A stretch of 64,000 bases of DNA from Neoechinorhynchus agilis. Lineage: Eukaryota; Acanthocephala. Position 1 is the first letter of the stretch; each line of letters begins with the position of its first letter. The DNA lies in contig CM121342.1 in the NCBI GenBank assembly GCA_051530055.1, positions 7,068,001 to 7,132,000 of the forward strand, given 5' to 3'. Of this stretch, positions 25,801 to 39,537 are shown in pieces. The notes beneath the pieces are model-generated. The model made no database searches. It was not told where the DNA came from and was given only the letters and a program-made list of their open reading frames with translations. The position numbers and the translations under genes are program-made.

Positions 25801-28800
25801 AAGAGCAACAGGATGAGGATTAAAGATTTTATTTTCATGGAAACTTATATCCTCTTCATCCCCGTTCTCATAATCAGAAACCATGAAATCCGGAGGTAGG
25901 GAGCAAGCAATGGCAATCATGCATGGAAGAGCACGGCTGAACAAATCTGGATCGTATCCTCTGTTGGAAAGAGTATCAAAAATGCACTGAAACAACAAAA
26001 TCGTGAATTTCTGTTCTTTGTATCCAGCTTGTTTGCTTCCATAGTATTTCCGAAGACGCTCATACCAGTTTGTAAGAACTTTTAAGGTCACAGGTACGCT
26101 GTCGGACAAAGTAGGGATATCCTCAATCATTTGTTTGTATAGATTTATCATAAAACTGGGTTTTAGATGTCTAAAATCGGGCGTAGGTAAAGTTATATTC
26201 ATTAGAAGAAAAATACTTGCCTAGTCAATGAAATAAGGAATTCTGTAACAATGTCACGTTGAACCCTGGTAAGGGATGAACACTTGGAGTATCGATAAGC
26301 TGATTGAAGCATGAGTTCGATCACATGGGCGTATTTGTCGGAATTCGCAAAATATTCGGAATTTTGACTCATGAGAGGCATTACTTTATTGCACAAATAT
26401 CGATTTAATGCCAGTGCAGTATCGGTGCTTCCAAGTTTGGCATTATCGAGAAGATTTGCACATCTGATGTCGGGTAGAAAAGCATTTTCAAATAGATCGA
26501 AAAAGGTGGCTTGATTGGAGATTCCGTATATTCTCTCAAGGAAGAATAAGACGTCTAGTTTGTGATTAGGTTGTAGACCAGAAGGAAGTTCATTAGATTC
26601 TATACACAAACACGCATTTGAATGATTTTTAAAAAAACTCCATATCACTAACCTGAATCGATGGATCCGATGCAGAATCGTGCACTTAAAACGCCTTGAA
26701 GATCATCCAAACTTACAAGACTCCGTAGAATAGATCTTGCTTTAAGAGCACTTGGTTTACACATCCTAATGGCTTCATCCGATGGAGCGCATGTACCCAT
26801 GAGCTTTACAAGGGTAGTGTAAAACGTAAGTTCTGCAGCTCCAAGATCAATATACTCAGCATCGTTGCTTCTATGTTTGATTTCCATTTGTTTGTGTTCA
26901 TCCGCGAGTCCTTTAACCTCATCTTCATCGGTCATTGTCTCATAATCGTGTTTAAGCGCATAATCATGCGGATTTTGCTTGAGTGCAATATAAAGCGAAA
27001 GGCATATTCCTTCCTTGACAGCCTTCAAAAGTCCACCTCCTTCTTCGCGTAATGCAGGACCAAGACAGTCAGGTCTACGGATTAATAGTCGAATAATCAA
27101 ATCAGCGTTCTCTTCAACAGTGTCGCCATTCACCCAAACACAAAATTTGAGAAAATCTAGGAATCGTTCACCTTCAACTGGATCCCATCCTATATCGTGG
27201 TATCCTTGAGCGAAAAGTTCTTCATTTCTAGTAGTCCCACATCGACTAAGATAACTTGCTATCTTTTCCAAATGACTTTCCCGTAAAGCAAGAGCAAGTT
27301 CGTTGTTGTCCATCAATGAAGCACAAGCCACATCCAAGGGACATGACCCACGGAGTGATGGACGGGCTAGCAACATTGAACTATTATCAAGCAGAAAGCT
27401 GAGATGTTCAAACATTGCGCGCTGATTCATTGCTCCAGTTCTACAGAAATAACTCAATAACTTGCAACAGGTTGTAGTAACTTCCACTTTCTCGTCTTGG
27501 GGCAGTACCTCCATTTCATCACCTTCGTCCATTAGACTATTTCCTTGAGCACAATGCTCCCTCTCTTGCTTTTGTCTATTCAATTGATTTACCATTATAT
27601 CCATTACAGTCTCATGAATCGATAATTTCCGAATCAAATCAGGATGTTGAAAGAAAATCTTGTTGTCTATTATTTGGCTAAAGTTTTGTCAGGAGGAACA
27701 AAGATAAAAATGGGATATAGAAACAAAACGCACTTTAAATAAATTATAAGAAGGGATTCCTCATCTGGAGACATTTGCACTTTAGCAAGAGATCGTACAA
27801 TGCTCACTCCTCGCAACAGTTTCTTAATGTCCTCAATATTACAAACTCGTATAACATAAGTATTGGCCAATGCACTGTTTATCTAGAAAATATTCCCATA
27901 AAATTCATGCAATATTTTGTATTTGTACCTCTTTTATGCCTTGAGCATATTTAAATAGAATCGAGTATATTATTCTTATAAGATTTTCATCATGGAGTTG
28001 AAACTGACGGGTCCATTCGATCAATACATCCGCCACACGTCCAACAAACGAAGTCTTTTTCGCTTTGACTTGCCTTTCATTGCCGTCCATTCGGTATCTA
28101 GTCTTTAAAATCCAGATAAAAAAGTTCTCCAATATTTGAGTTGACGGCTCACTAGGTCCATCATCATAATCTTCGTTTGATTGTATCGGAGGCTCAGACT
28201 TTTAAGAGCAATAAAAATGCTGAATTGTTTTACAAAAGCAACCAACTTACCGAAGCTCCTAATTGTACCAATAAATTTTCATGAAATCTCTTTAGAAACA
28301 AATATATATTTGATTGTGTCGGTGAAACGAAACCATTGGTATCATTGACGTTTTTCACTAAAAATTGCATTTGCTCCTTTGCTGGACTGCGAAACTCTCT
28401 AGTCCTTTTCGCCATCATCGCTGGAGGAAGATTGGATTCCTTTAATCGTGTGTACCGACGTTTTTGATCTTTTTGAATATTCGATACAAAATCTTCCGAA
28501 AATTCAATTATCTGCTCCACAATTGAACGAGTCTCAATGTTGTGGATACAGCAAATAAGATTACAAAGCTCAAGTTGAATGCTTTCCCCTAGCTTCTCGT
28601 GAATAAGACCTTCGTAAGCGTCTTGAATTGAGTTTCCATGAGAATAACCAACGATAAACTCGACAATTTGTTGGAGTTCGCTATTTTTGAATAGGCCCAT
28701 TATAATTAGTCGCTGGATAAGTTTAAGAACAGGAACAATAAAGTTTTGAAAATTTCCTCCTGGTGGATCACGAAGGGTAGGTAGACCTTTCTTACAAATC

Positions 28801-31800
28801 GTTTCCATCATAGTCATTGCGTGAGAAATCAGATTTTGGTAATCAATTGTTGGAGGCTTTAAAAGCTTTTGATGAACATCTTCTAATTGATTGATTTCCC
28901 TATCGATTGCAATAAGATCCAATTGAACTGAGTTTAAGGATTCAAAATTAGGACATTGTGTATTGGCTCTCCGACTCGAGCGAGTCCAAGATTCTACACG
29001 AGTTTTAAAACCTGTTGTGATTGGAACGATATATTCGCGAGACGTTGTCAACCTTAGAAAAAAACAAGTTAATTGTTGAGAGTGATTGATCACTTACTTT
29101 GCATAATAATCTCGTTGAAGGAACATATTAAACAATACTTGATAGAAGACTTGTCGTAGATCACCGGGCATATCTTTTCGTTTATTATTTAGAATCGTAA
29201 CGGATTTCTGGGAAAATACTCACATTCGTTCTGAATGCAGTACATCAGTTGCCTTTCATCGATCAAATCGCAAAGCATATAAGCCGTGTGGCAGTTCGAT
29301 TGAGCACAGATAGTAGCGTACAACTGAAATTGTTTATGGCAAAACCTGCAATTGTTTATGTTCTCCGTGACAGATAATATGTCGTTATTTACATTGCTTT
29401 CGGAAATGAACATTGCTTCAGTTTGAACTGTAAATAATATACGTTAACGGATTTTAGGGGTTATTTATTTGCGTTTTAAATTTTAAAATTAAGGTTTTAC
29501 ACGGCATAGTGGTATGCTATCATTTTAGTAGGTCTTCGACACCCGAAAAACAAAAATCCTCCGGGAATAAAATATATTTTAATTGAATATTTCGCAAACA
29601 AGGCTTTAAATTCTCTACACTAAAATACAATCACTCAATTGCTTTGTATTGTTAATTTGTAAAATATTTACGTTGTTCTGCTTCATGAACCGACAAATAT
29701 TTAAAATCTTTACAGTTCAAGTGTTTTTTTATTTTTGAATTCCGTTTTCGGTTTTATTTTTACGCTCACTACTTCAGAAAAAAAGCGACGAATTTCGAAA
29801 TCTGTACTAAACATTTGAATACCCCGAGTCCTCACTTTTACCTTGTAAACTTTTCCTTAAAAATTATTGGTTTCATTTTGTTAAATAATGCAAAAACCGC
29901 CACTAATCTTAAATAAATTTCTGTACAAAAACTTTGAAAACTCGGATTATTGTTAAATTGACACAATCTCCCATTTACGTTATAGATTTTTTCTTAAAAT
30001 TCGATCCATCAAAATATAAATTCAACTTGATCCCTCTTGGCTATCGAGGACAAATCCAAATAATAACATATCTAACTACTCGAATGAAATCCTCAATAAG
30101 ATCATGAGTTTATCTATTGTCATATTCAGAAAAGAAATTACGCTCAAAATTAAAACAGCAACTAAATTTTATTGGGAAAAAGTGGATAAATGTTAACGTA
30201 CTTTATGTATTGTTCATAAAATAACTTGTATGTGGAATCACGTATCTCGAAAATTAAAAAAGGCTTACGGAAAAAGTTTATCCATATAAGAAACTCGATT
30301 AAAATAAACTTGTAAGTTTCAAACTGTTCAAAGGTAAAGCTTACCTGGTTCATCAGATAGCATACTCCATCCTCTCGAATCACTGAGCTTTAGCTGTTTC
30401 GGCAAAAGTATAGAATTAGGAACGCGCTCCCATCGATTTTTTTGCAGAATCTGAACATGAAGCCGAGGCGGTAAGCGTGGCTCGGCCTCCCGTCTCAAAC
30501 TAGTAAAGCATCCAGCCGAATATGGTAAATAATGCTTAATAAAATGCCATTAATAAGAGTTCTTTTTAACAAAAACGCCTTACTTTAATCCTTCCGAACT
30601 CAAATTGAAATAAATCCCTAGTAGTTGGTTTTATAAGAACGGATGGGTATAAAACCATACCGGGCTCAACCTAAAAATCCATGTAGATACCGGATAGTTT
30701 CACTAATGGGAGAAAAACCTGAAATTTTAAGTCAGATTCGACGTCGTCCACGTAAAAATACAAGAGTCCGCAGCTAACATCAAGGCCACAATGAACTACG
30801 ATTCCATTTCCAACTCCACTTGTTCCAGGTCTCATTTCAGTCAAATGGTTAAGTAGATTCGCAACACTTATCAAATACGAATGCCTTCTTCGCACACTTT
30901 TGCCTCCATTCAATATATCTGTGACTAGTGTACACTGGCCTTCGATGCTATCATACTTTTCAAAATTCTTTTGATTAAACACCGAGCTGGTCCAACCAAC
31001 TGCGATCTTGCTCGGTTCTTGCCCAGGATTTACTCGGACCGAAAATGTGTAGTCGAATATAAAACCAGATAGTGCACGAGCTGCATCAAGAGCTAAAACG
31101 CTATCATCAACGGATTTGCTGTCATCAAGTTCATCCACTGGACTAATTCTTTGTTTAACCAAGGATCGATTTTGAATTTGGAATGCAGCCTTGGATTGTA
31201 ATCGAACACTTTTAACAGGATTAGTCTTAGTCAAACGATTAAAGATTTTCCGTTTCTTGTCTGATCGTTTATCACTCTTTTGGCCATCGGGCTCGAATTC
31301 GACAACTGATAGTTCAGTCACCGGTGTCGCTATATCTGATTGCAAAGCGTTTGAAGGTGTGAATTTGTCTGTTGTCATTTGAGCAAAGACTTTCTTTTCT
31401 TGCAATTGATTCAGATAATCTGAATAAGCAGAATTACGTTCATCGGCTACCGAAGATCTATGCCTAAATTCTGCATTGCATTTTAGAGGCAGATTCAAGC
31501 GAAACATCATTCCATCTTCGTTGTATCCAATAGAATTCTTGGAATTCACTTTCAAAATTGGCGGATTGTCGCGACTCGCACCGATTCTATGAACTTCAAT
31601 ATTTGCTGCATCGCTGATTGGAGTAAATCTGCTTATATTGCATGAATACCAGAACGTTACATTTCGGGACATATTGACACAAAATGGTTCATAACCTTCT
31701 TGTAGACCGCAACTCGTAAAATATTTGAGATTATGAACGTTATGACCGAAATTGAACCGAATTCGTTGGTTTGGTCGCATAGCAATGAAAGGCAAAAATC

Positions 31801-34800
31801 CTGACTCGGAATAAACGCCATCAAAGGCGACATCAGTACCCACGGGATCGAACAAAAGTTCGCCGTTCATTGAGAATTCTTTATAATTACGATTAAAAAC
31901 GGGCAAAGGCAAAAAAAAGGAGAATACTCACGGATGTTATGATCGTGAAGGTCGATCATTACTCCCATCACATCGCCGATTTTCCATTCATGACCAAACG
32001 GCTCGGCAACACTGTGGATTTTCTTCGCCTATTTTTTGTATTCAGATTAAACACGCAAATAGTTTACTTTTGAAAGTGAGAGTTGTACCTGTGTTCCGGA
32101 AAATAAATAAAATGAGGCACCGTCACATCCATATTCGATTTCAGTTGTTGGAACGGGAGTATTAGCTTTTATCCATCCAACCCGTACGTCTCCATGCGTC
32201 ATAATTTCAATTTCATAATACCTATATAGCAAAAAATAGATCGTAAAAAACCCGCTTCAGCTGAACCATTTTCCTGATTTGACCGAAAAAGTTTCTTCAA
32301 GTCTATAAGCTCTAAAACTATTCCGCTCTTCATCCTTTAGAGTCATTAAGCCAAAATCTAAACAAAATTGTATACCGGACCGATATGGAAAAGATACTTT
32401 TAATACCATCAGGAAATGGCTGGATTTCCTTTACATCGCTAGTCATTTCGAGATTGTATCCGCACGCGATAATGAGCCGCACCAATTCACTTGCATTATC
32501 ACTAAAAAACAATCGTTGTATTCGAATGTACATAAACTAAAATTGAGCAGCATACAGATTAGATTTTTGAACATCAGGGTCCAATAGAGCGAATGGAAGC
32601 ATTTGAGTCGAATTTTTCCTTTCAATATTCTACAAAAAAATTGGTTATTTTCAAATCATCAAAAATAAGTAATGAATTTTAATCACCTCGTGTAATCCAT
32701 ACGACCATCCTTCTTCGATTCTCTCTATCACCCATTCATTGTGCAGATTTTCGGCCAACAAATCAATCAAAGACTCGAATTTTGTCTCAAGTGCAACTCC
32801 GGATATATCAACTGGTTTCGGTTTGTATCCGTTTTCTTGAGTAAAACTAGAAAACGAAAAGCGTTGTGGCTCAATTAAGGCGAGATTATCGCACCTATTA
32901 GACAATTTAATGAACTTGGTTGCTCGTTCATCGTGCCGGCCATCAATGTGAATCTTGTATCCACACGCAATCACTCTCCTGAGTTTATTAAATCATCTTA
33001 TAAGATGTTTTACGGATGTGAAAACGTACGCTACACTGTCGATGGATGACTGGATATAATGGCGTTTAATGTTTTCCGCAAGGTGCTCAAAAGGGACGAG
33101 TTGTGAGTCGATCATCGTTAGAGAATTGTGAACCTAAATCGATATATTAGCAGAAATGTGGGGCATTTTATGAATTTACTAACCTCTCCGTATCGAAATC
33201 CAGCAATTATTCGATTCATGCAAGAAATCTCATGAATATTCTCAGCCAAGCGATGTTGTAAGTCGAGCAAATAGTCAGGAACTGTTATCTTAAATCACAA
33301 ATAATTAAAAAAAACCAAACATTTAGTTCTCATAGTGTTACCGATGAAATATCAATCGTTGTCGGAACGAATGCAAATGAATACGGCTTGGGATTGCTGC
33401 ATTGAAGTAGACAACGATTTAAGTTTCCAAACGAAAAACACGGTTCAATTGTAATCCGTTGAGTTGGAATCGTTGCGTCAATGATTGGCATATATTCCTT
33501 TGGTCGATGGTATTGTAGTCGACCGTGGTTCTCGCCCAGAATGAAACGGCAACTAAAAACAAAAAAAATTAATTTTAGATAGTAGAAAATTTCAAGCTGT
33601 GTCCAATAGCATTTCAAGTTCATAAAATTCCTAACTTGTAATGAAGCAAAATTATCGAATTAGATTTAATCCGGTTTTATTGAACGTAATTAGAAAATAC
33701 GGAAATCATTACCGTACATTAATTTTTATACCTCACGGAAATTGTGAAACATTTTTCTACTAACCTCACAAGAGCGGACATGCTAACAATTGGATAAAAG
33801 CTTCCTTCAATTGAGAATTCTTTGATGAAAAAGTTCAACTGAGCTCCATTGCAAGAAAATCGAATTTCACTTTGCTTCAAATCAATCATGCAACCAATCA
33901 CATCGTTTTTCTTAAGTTTTCCATTCGCAACAACAACGTTATGTCGTCCTCCAAACCAAACACTTGATCCATCGAATGCCCACGAGTACGAGTCGTCACC
34001 TGCACCTACAGACCGGGACGAATGTCCGATTCCTGGTGCAAAACTGAATTTGTCATTAGCCCATCCGATTCTCAAGAATGGTTCATCGGCCGATACTTTT
34101 TCGATTTGATCAACAACAACTTCAAAGTACCACCGGGGATACATTGTGGCATTCGGTTGGTAAGAGACTGCAATATTGGGTCGCATTGAAGATACCTGAT
34201 CGATTAATGCAGTCTGGACTAAAAGATCTCGACGGGGCAACAAATTTTCGCAAATAATATTTTGATTGGTTCTAACTGCAACTTGCTTGTTGACACAGAG
34301 CGATGCAAGGACATCGAGAACCTATCGGGAGAATAATGCGTATAAAAAAGCGCAGAACTTCTCACTTTTGGATCGCGTCCATTCCTATCTAAAAGACCAA
34401 TAATTGCTAGGATATGATACTCCGCAATCATGTTCAATACTTCTGGACTCTCCAAAAGCACGTTGTTAATGACTTCAAGCACACCTAAATTCCAAAAGAC
34501 GTTAACCAAAGAAACCCAGAGTAAATCGAACAAAATACCTGTTGAGGCGTTCTCAGACATTAATTTATTCACAAGCCAGTTCAATCTGGCATATTGAGCA
34601 AAGTGTTTGCAATTTCTCCGATTTCCTGCTATCATCGCTGCGAGAACGTTGTAAAGTTTGTCGGTTACTGATTCAATTTTAAAATCTAGCGACTCGTGAA
34701 ACGCCGCTTTATCGAACTTTTGACTGAAGAAGTTAATCGTTGAGATCAGTACATTAATCATTCCCTCCTCCTGTGACAAATCCTGTCGTTTCCTCAAATC

Positions 34801-37800
34801 CTTTAATAATTTTTGGTAGATTTCGTGCTCAAGAGATTGCTGTGGCGGCTCGAAATACTTTGTAAGATCATTTAAGAGTTCTTCAACAACGTCAACTCGA
34901 TTGAGGAGAACATTCATGAGTTCCGCATCTTCAGGTCCTTGCAAACTGCGATAGTCCCTCAGGGTACTTGAACAGATTTTTATGATAGAAGCCGACCGCG
35001 CCTCTTCTCTTTGAGCTCTGACTAATTTAAAGCAATCGTCCATGCGTCCTTCTTCGGATCCGATAAGTCTTTTCTGCTCAACTTTCCCGATACCTTTCAA
35101 TGTCACCTCAAGAACTTCATAGGAAAGCCATAAACCGGTTGCTGCATGGCGTAGAAACAATAAAGTTTCGCCGTATTTAATTTCAGGATTACCGAATCCT
35201 TCAACAGTGCCTACTTCGTCGCTTAGTTTATCTTTTGATAGATAAAGTTCGAAAGTAACAGCTTCGAATGAGCATAATTTATGTGGAAGCGTAGTTATCA
35301 CATAGCTATTTTCGTCTGGAGTGAGTGTGAGAAATTCCCCCGTCGTGACTTGTCTAAGTCGAATCTTGTTTCCGATTTCGAGAAACCCAGAGTGCCATTT
35401 GACGTTAAATGGTTCAATCCTCCACAACGAACACGCCTGTTCTGGACTTGGGGATCCTTTTATTAAGAGTCTCCGGTGCTTCTCGATGGTTGGAGCGTCG
35501 TCATTGACCGAAGTAATGCAGTGATCCATATTAGCGTGGAACAGCCGGACCACATCTCCACCAAACAAATATCCTGGGTTTTTCATTAAAAGTGCTCCGC
35601 TTGCAACCGGAGATAGTGACCATATTTGTTGCCGAAATGAAGCATTCACTCTTCCTCTGTCTTTTGAGGACATGTAAGCGTGCTAAATATATCCGGAGGT
35701 TAAGGAATTTAAACTCAAAAACGAACCAGAAACCGCTCGGAAAAAACGCTGACCAATATAACATCATCGTTGAATCTCACTTTTTCACCTTCGGACCTTT
35801 GTTTTGAAGCCGGATGGACAGTGAACCAGCAAGCTTCGCCTTAATTTTATATATTCATTTAGACGGAGAAATTTGGTTCACATTTAATTAACAAACTATG
35901 CTTGTGCGCCCATTCAATTGAATTTTCTCTCAGTTATGCGGGATTCCTACTCGCAAAACCTTCTTAGAAACAGTAAAATATTTTTTATTTCAGTCTTTTT
36001 TTGTAAAAAAAATTTTCTCCTTATTTTTCTTCATCTTTCGACTTATTAAAAACTCGGTCCCTCGGCTGACCTCCTCTTTTTATTTCAAAAAATATTTCAG
36101 CACTCGGATAAACACACCAACTTCAAAAGTTTGAAATAATTAAAAACAACATCAACTGAGACGGCTTTCCCTTTCTAAGATTAAATAGCCATTTTGTTTA
36201 AAATAATTGAAGTAACAAAAATTAATCTCACCTTCCGATCCGTCTTTTAGACCCACATCAAACGCAAGTTTATCCGACGAAAATATTTCAGTCTTTTTTT
36301 GTAAAAATCATTTTCTCCTTATTTGTCCTCATCTTTCGACTTATTAAAAACTCGGTCCCTCGGCTGACCTCCTCTTTTTATTTCAAAAAGAATTTCAGCA
36401 CTCGGATAAACACACCAACTTCAAAAGTTTGAAATAATTAAAAACAACATCAACTGAGACGGCTTTCCCTTTCTAAGATTAAATAGCCATTTTGTTTAAA
36501 ATAATTGAAGTAACAAAAATTAATCTCACCTTCCGATCCGTCTTTTAGACCCACATCAAACGCAAGTTTATCCGACGAAAATATTTTAGTCTTTTTTTGT
36601 AAAAATCATTTTCTCCTTATTTTTCCTCATCTTTCGACTTATTAAAAACTCGGTCCCTCGGCTGACCTCCTCTTTTTATTTCAAAAAGAATTTCAGCACT
36701 CGGATAAACACACCAACTTCAAAAGTTTGAAATAATTAAAAACAACATCAACTGAGACGGCTTTCCCTTTCTAAGATTAAATAGCCATTTTGTTTAAAAT
36801 AATTGAAGTAACAAAAATTAATCTCACCTTCCGATCCGTCTTTTAGACCCACATCAAACGCAAGTTTATCCGACGAAAATATTTTAGTCTTTTTTTGTAA
36901 AAATCATTTTCTCCTTATTTTTCCTCATCTTTCGACTTATTAAAAACTTATTTCAAAAAGATTTCAGCACTCGGATAAACACACCAACTTCAAAAGTTTG
37001 AAATAATTAAAAACAACATCAACTGAGACGGCTTTCCCTTTCTAAGATTAAATAGCCATTTTGTTTAAAATAATTGAAGTAACAAAAATTAATCTCACCT
37101 TCCGATCCGTCTTTTAGACCCACATCAAACGCAAGTTTATCCGACGAAAATATTTCAGTCTTTTTTTGTAAAAATCATTTTCTCCTTATTTGTCCTCATC
37201 TTTCGACTTATTAAAACTCGGTCCCTCGGCTGACCTCCTCTTTTTATTTCAAAAAGAATTTCAGCACTCGGATAAACACACCAACTTCAAAAGTTTGAAA
37301 TAATTAAAAACAACATCAACTGAGACGGCTTTCCTCTAAGATTAAATAGCCATTTTGTTTAAAATAATTGAAGTAACAAAAATTAATCTCACCTTCCGAT
37401 CCGTCTTTTAGACCCACATCAAACGCAAGTTTATCCGACGAAAATATTTCAGTCTTTTTTTGTAAAAATCATTTTCTCCTTATTTTTCCTCATCTTTCGA
37501 CTTATTAAAAACTCGGTCCCTCGGCTGACCTCCTCTTTTTATTTCAAAAAGAATTTCAGCACTCGGATAAACACACCAACTTCAAAAGTTTGAAATAATT
37601 AAAAACAACATCAACTGAGACGGCTTTCCCTTTCTAAGATTAAATAGCCATTTTGTTTAAAATAATTGAAGTAACAAAAATTAATCTCACCTTCCGATCC
37701 GTCTTTTAGACCCACATCAAACGCAAGTTTATCCGACGAAAATATTTTAGTCTTTTTTTGTAAAAATCATTTTCTCCTTATTTTTCCTCATCTTTCGACT

Positions 37801-39537
37801 TATTAAAAACTCGGTCCCTCGGCTGACCTCCTCTTTTTATTTCAAAAAGAATTTCAGCACTCGGATAAACACACCAACTTCAAAAGTTTGAAATAATTAA
37901 AAACAACATCAACTGAGACGGCTTTCCCTTTCTAAGATTAAATAGCCATTTTGTTTAAAATAATTGAAGTAACAAAAATTAATCTCACCTTCCGATCCGT
38001 CTTTTAGACCCACATCAAACGCAAGTTTATCCGACGAAAATATTTCAGTCTTTTTTTGTAAAAATCATTTTCTCCTTATTTTTCCTCATCTTTCGACTTA
38101 TTAAAAACTCGGTCCCTCGGCGACCTCCTTTTTATTTCAAAAAGAATTTCAGCACTCGGATAAACACACCAACTTCAAAAGTTTGAAATAATTAAAAACA
38201 ACATCAACTGAGACGGCTTTCCCTTTCTAAGATTAAATAGCCATTTTGTTTAAAATAATTGAAGTAACAAAAATTAATCTCACCTTCCGATCCGTCTTTT
38301 AGACCCACATCAAACGCAAGTTTATCCGACGAAAATATTTCAGTCTTTTTTTGTAAAAATCATTTTCTCCTTATTTTTCCTCATCTTTCGACTTATTAAA
38401 AACTCGGTCCCTCGGCTGACCTCCTCTTTTTATTTCAAAAAGAATTTCAGCACTCGGATAAACACACCAACTTCAAAAGTTTGAAATAATTAAAAACAAC
38501 ATCAACTGAGACGGCTTTCCCTTTCTAAGATTAAATAGCCATTTTGTTTAAAATAATTGTAGTAACAAAAATTAATCTCACCTTCTGATCCGTCTTTTAG
38601 ACCCACATCAAACGCAAGTTTATCCGACGAAGTGCTGCTCGATAGACACGCAAGGTACTACATTAATGATTGAGATTAATGTGAAGAAGCATAATTCCTT
38701 CTTACCAAACTAGATGGATAATGTCTTAAAAGTACAGCATGTCCGTATAAGAGCGTCCGAAAAGAATGCGTTGATCCTTTGGATGAGTTTTTCTGGACGG
38801 ATGTTGCTTGGGTACTCTTAGCTGATTGATTGAACCGTTCTTGAAGTGCTCTAATGGAAATCGCTTGTTCTACAACATATACACAAGAAGCTATATCAGG
38901 ACATACGACCTAAATATAAAGGTCGAGGGCATTTATTTCAAAATAACACAACTTACATCTCCACTGATATCTTCTAAAAAGCACATTCGATTTCCAAAGG
39001 CCATGGCTCTCAAAGCCATTCGTTTGTGGCCTCCAGCTGAAGGTACGCAATTCAAGCATATTTGGTCACCCTAAAAATAGTTTAATTTCTTTTTTAAAAA
39101 AACCGTTTTCCATTTATGAATCTTATACTTCATTTAAAGCTTTGTATTGAAATGGTAAATGTGGTCGCGTATGAAACCGCATAAACTCTGTAGACATGGA
39201 TGGATTTCCTTTGTCTTTTTAGATAAAAGCGTTAAGCAAATTTGAACATGATAGTTTTTTTGGTTGTGTAAATAGCAGGATTTGGTGCAAGTGTGTGTTT
39301 TTTGGTGATGGTAGCACTTAGTTACATATCTTACACGGAGCGATGGAGCTCGAAGAATATAAAGGAAGCCAAAGTATGTAAAAAAGAGAGACGGTCGCAC
39401 AGTATGAGTTTATGTGCAGGAAAACTAAGACGCATTTAATGTGGCACACAAAAGTCGGAACATGCTAATCCTGATTTTAATAAACTTACCGTTCGAACAA
39501 ACGATATTTCATCCTGGTCTGATTGCAATTGAGACAT
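16878..39537 (-). CDS. unc-68: Ryanodine receptor Ca2+-release channel, complete, 56 exons, 4,956 aa
   Basis: Tetrameric sarcoplasmic/endoplasmic reticulum Ca2+-release channel. Exons: 39490-39537, 38957-39070, 38706-38909, 38582-38657, 35727-35839, 34539-35682, 34366-34484, 33765-34321, 33342-33552, 33184-33288, 33030-33133, 32687-32978, 32556-32629, 32407-32501, 32267-32357, 32089-32221, 31932-32028, 30719-31878, 30584-30670, 30345-30534, 29224-29427, 29098-29173, 28251-29052, 27929-28198, 27734-27882, 26653-27677, 26221-26599, 25799-26170, 25672-25747, 24700-25217, 24609-24653, 24353-24545, 22215-24305, 21969-22157, 21857-21922, 21713-21812, 21401-21480, 21125-21356, 20748-21070, 20477-20695, 20348-20427, 20137-20298, 19827-20082, 19516-19775, 19297-19471, 19216-19247, 18851-18962, 18520-18795, 18180-18469, 18081-18132, 17890-18036, 17707-17838, 17503-17659, 17225-17289, 17026-17178, 16878-16976. 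Visible: N-terminal DEISFVRT and [13 protein letters not shown] domains ([26 protein letters not shown]); RyR repeats; two EF-hands ([12 protein letters not shown] ~4144-4155, [12 protein letters not shown] ~4179-4190), both with canonical Ca ligands; six-helix pore with selectivity filter GGGIGDE (4812-4818); C-terminal zinc site C4876, C4879, H4896, H4901. Intron 27 is GC-AG. A few boundaries (exon 48 may hide a 48-bp in-frame intron) are arguable. Confidence 0.97.
26171..26220 (-). other. GC-AG intron in the RyR gene
   Basis: On the minus strand the exon ends CTAG and the intron begins GCAAGTATT, the textbook GC-donor consensus, and ends GATTTTAG. Only this donor joins the frames to give TRHLKPS; the GT four bases downstream shifts frame. 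Confidence 0.85.
29428..30344 (-). other. Long RyR intron 20 (917 bp)
   Basis: AT-rich, with no coding sequence. It contains an ATAATAACATATCTAACTA block at about 30060 that also occurs near 15350, so part of the intron is dispersed repeat. Confidence 0.5.
35988..38633 (-). repeat. Intron-4 tandem array with embedded exon-4 copies
   Basis: The period is about 295 bp (one unit is about 275). Copies of the exon-derived block begin near 36230, 36526, 36820, 37095, 37391, 37688, 37987 and 38281, plus the authentic exon 4 at 38582. Each block reads [16 protein letters not shown] on the minus strand and runs into the same donor GTGAGATTAA as exon 4. The eight copies share one synonymous difference from the real exon (TCG versus TCA) and are otherwise identical in this block, so the array is young or homogenised. 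Upstream of each block, the stretch after AAAAAAAG stays in frame (T-E/K-I-F-S-S-D-K...). Confidence 0.95.
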
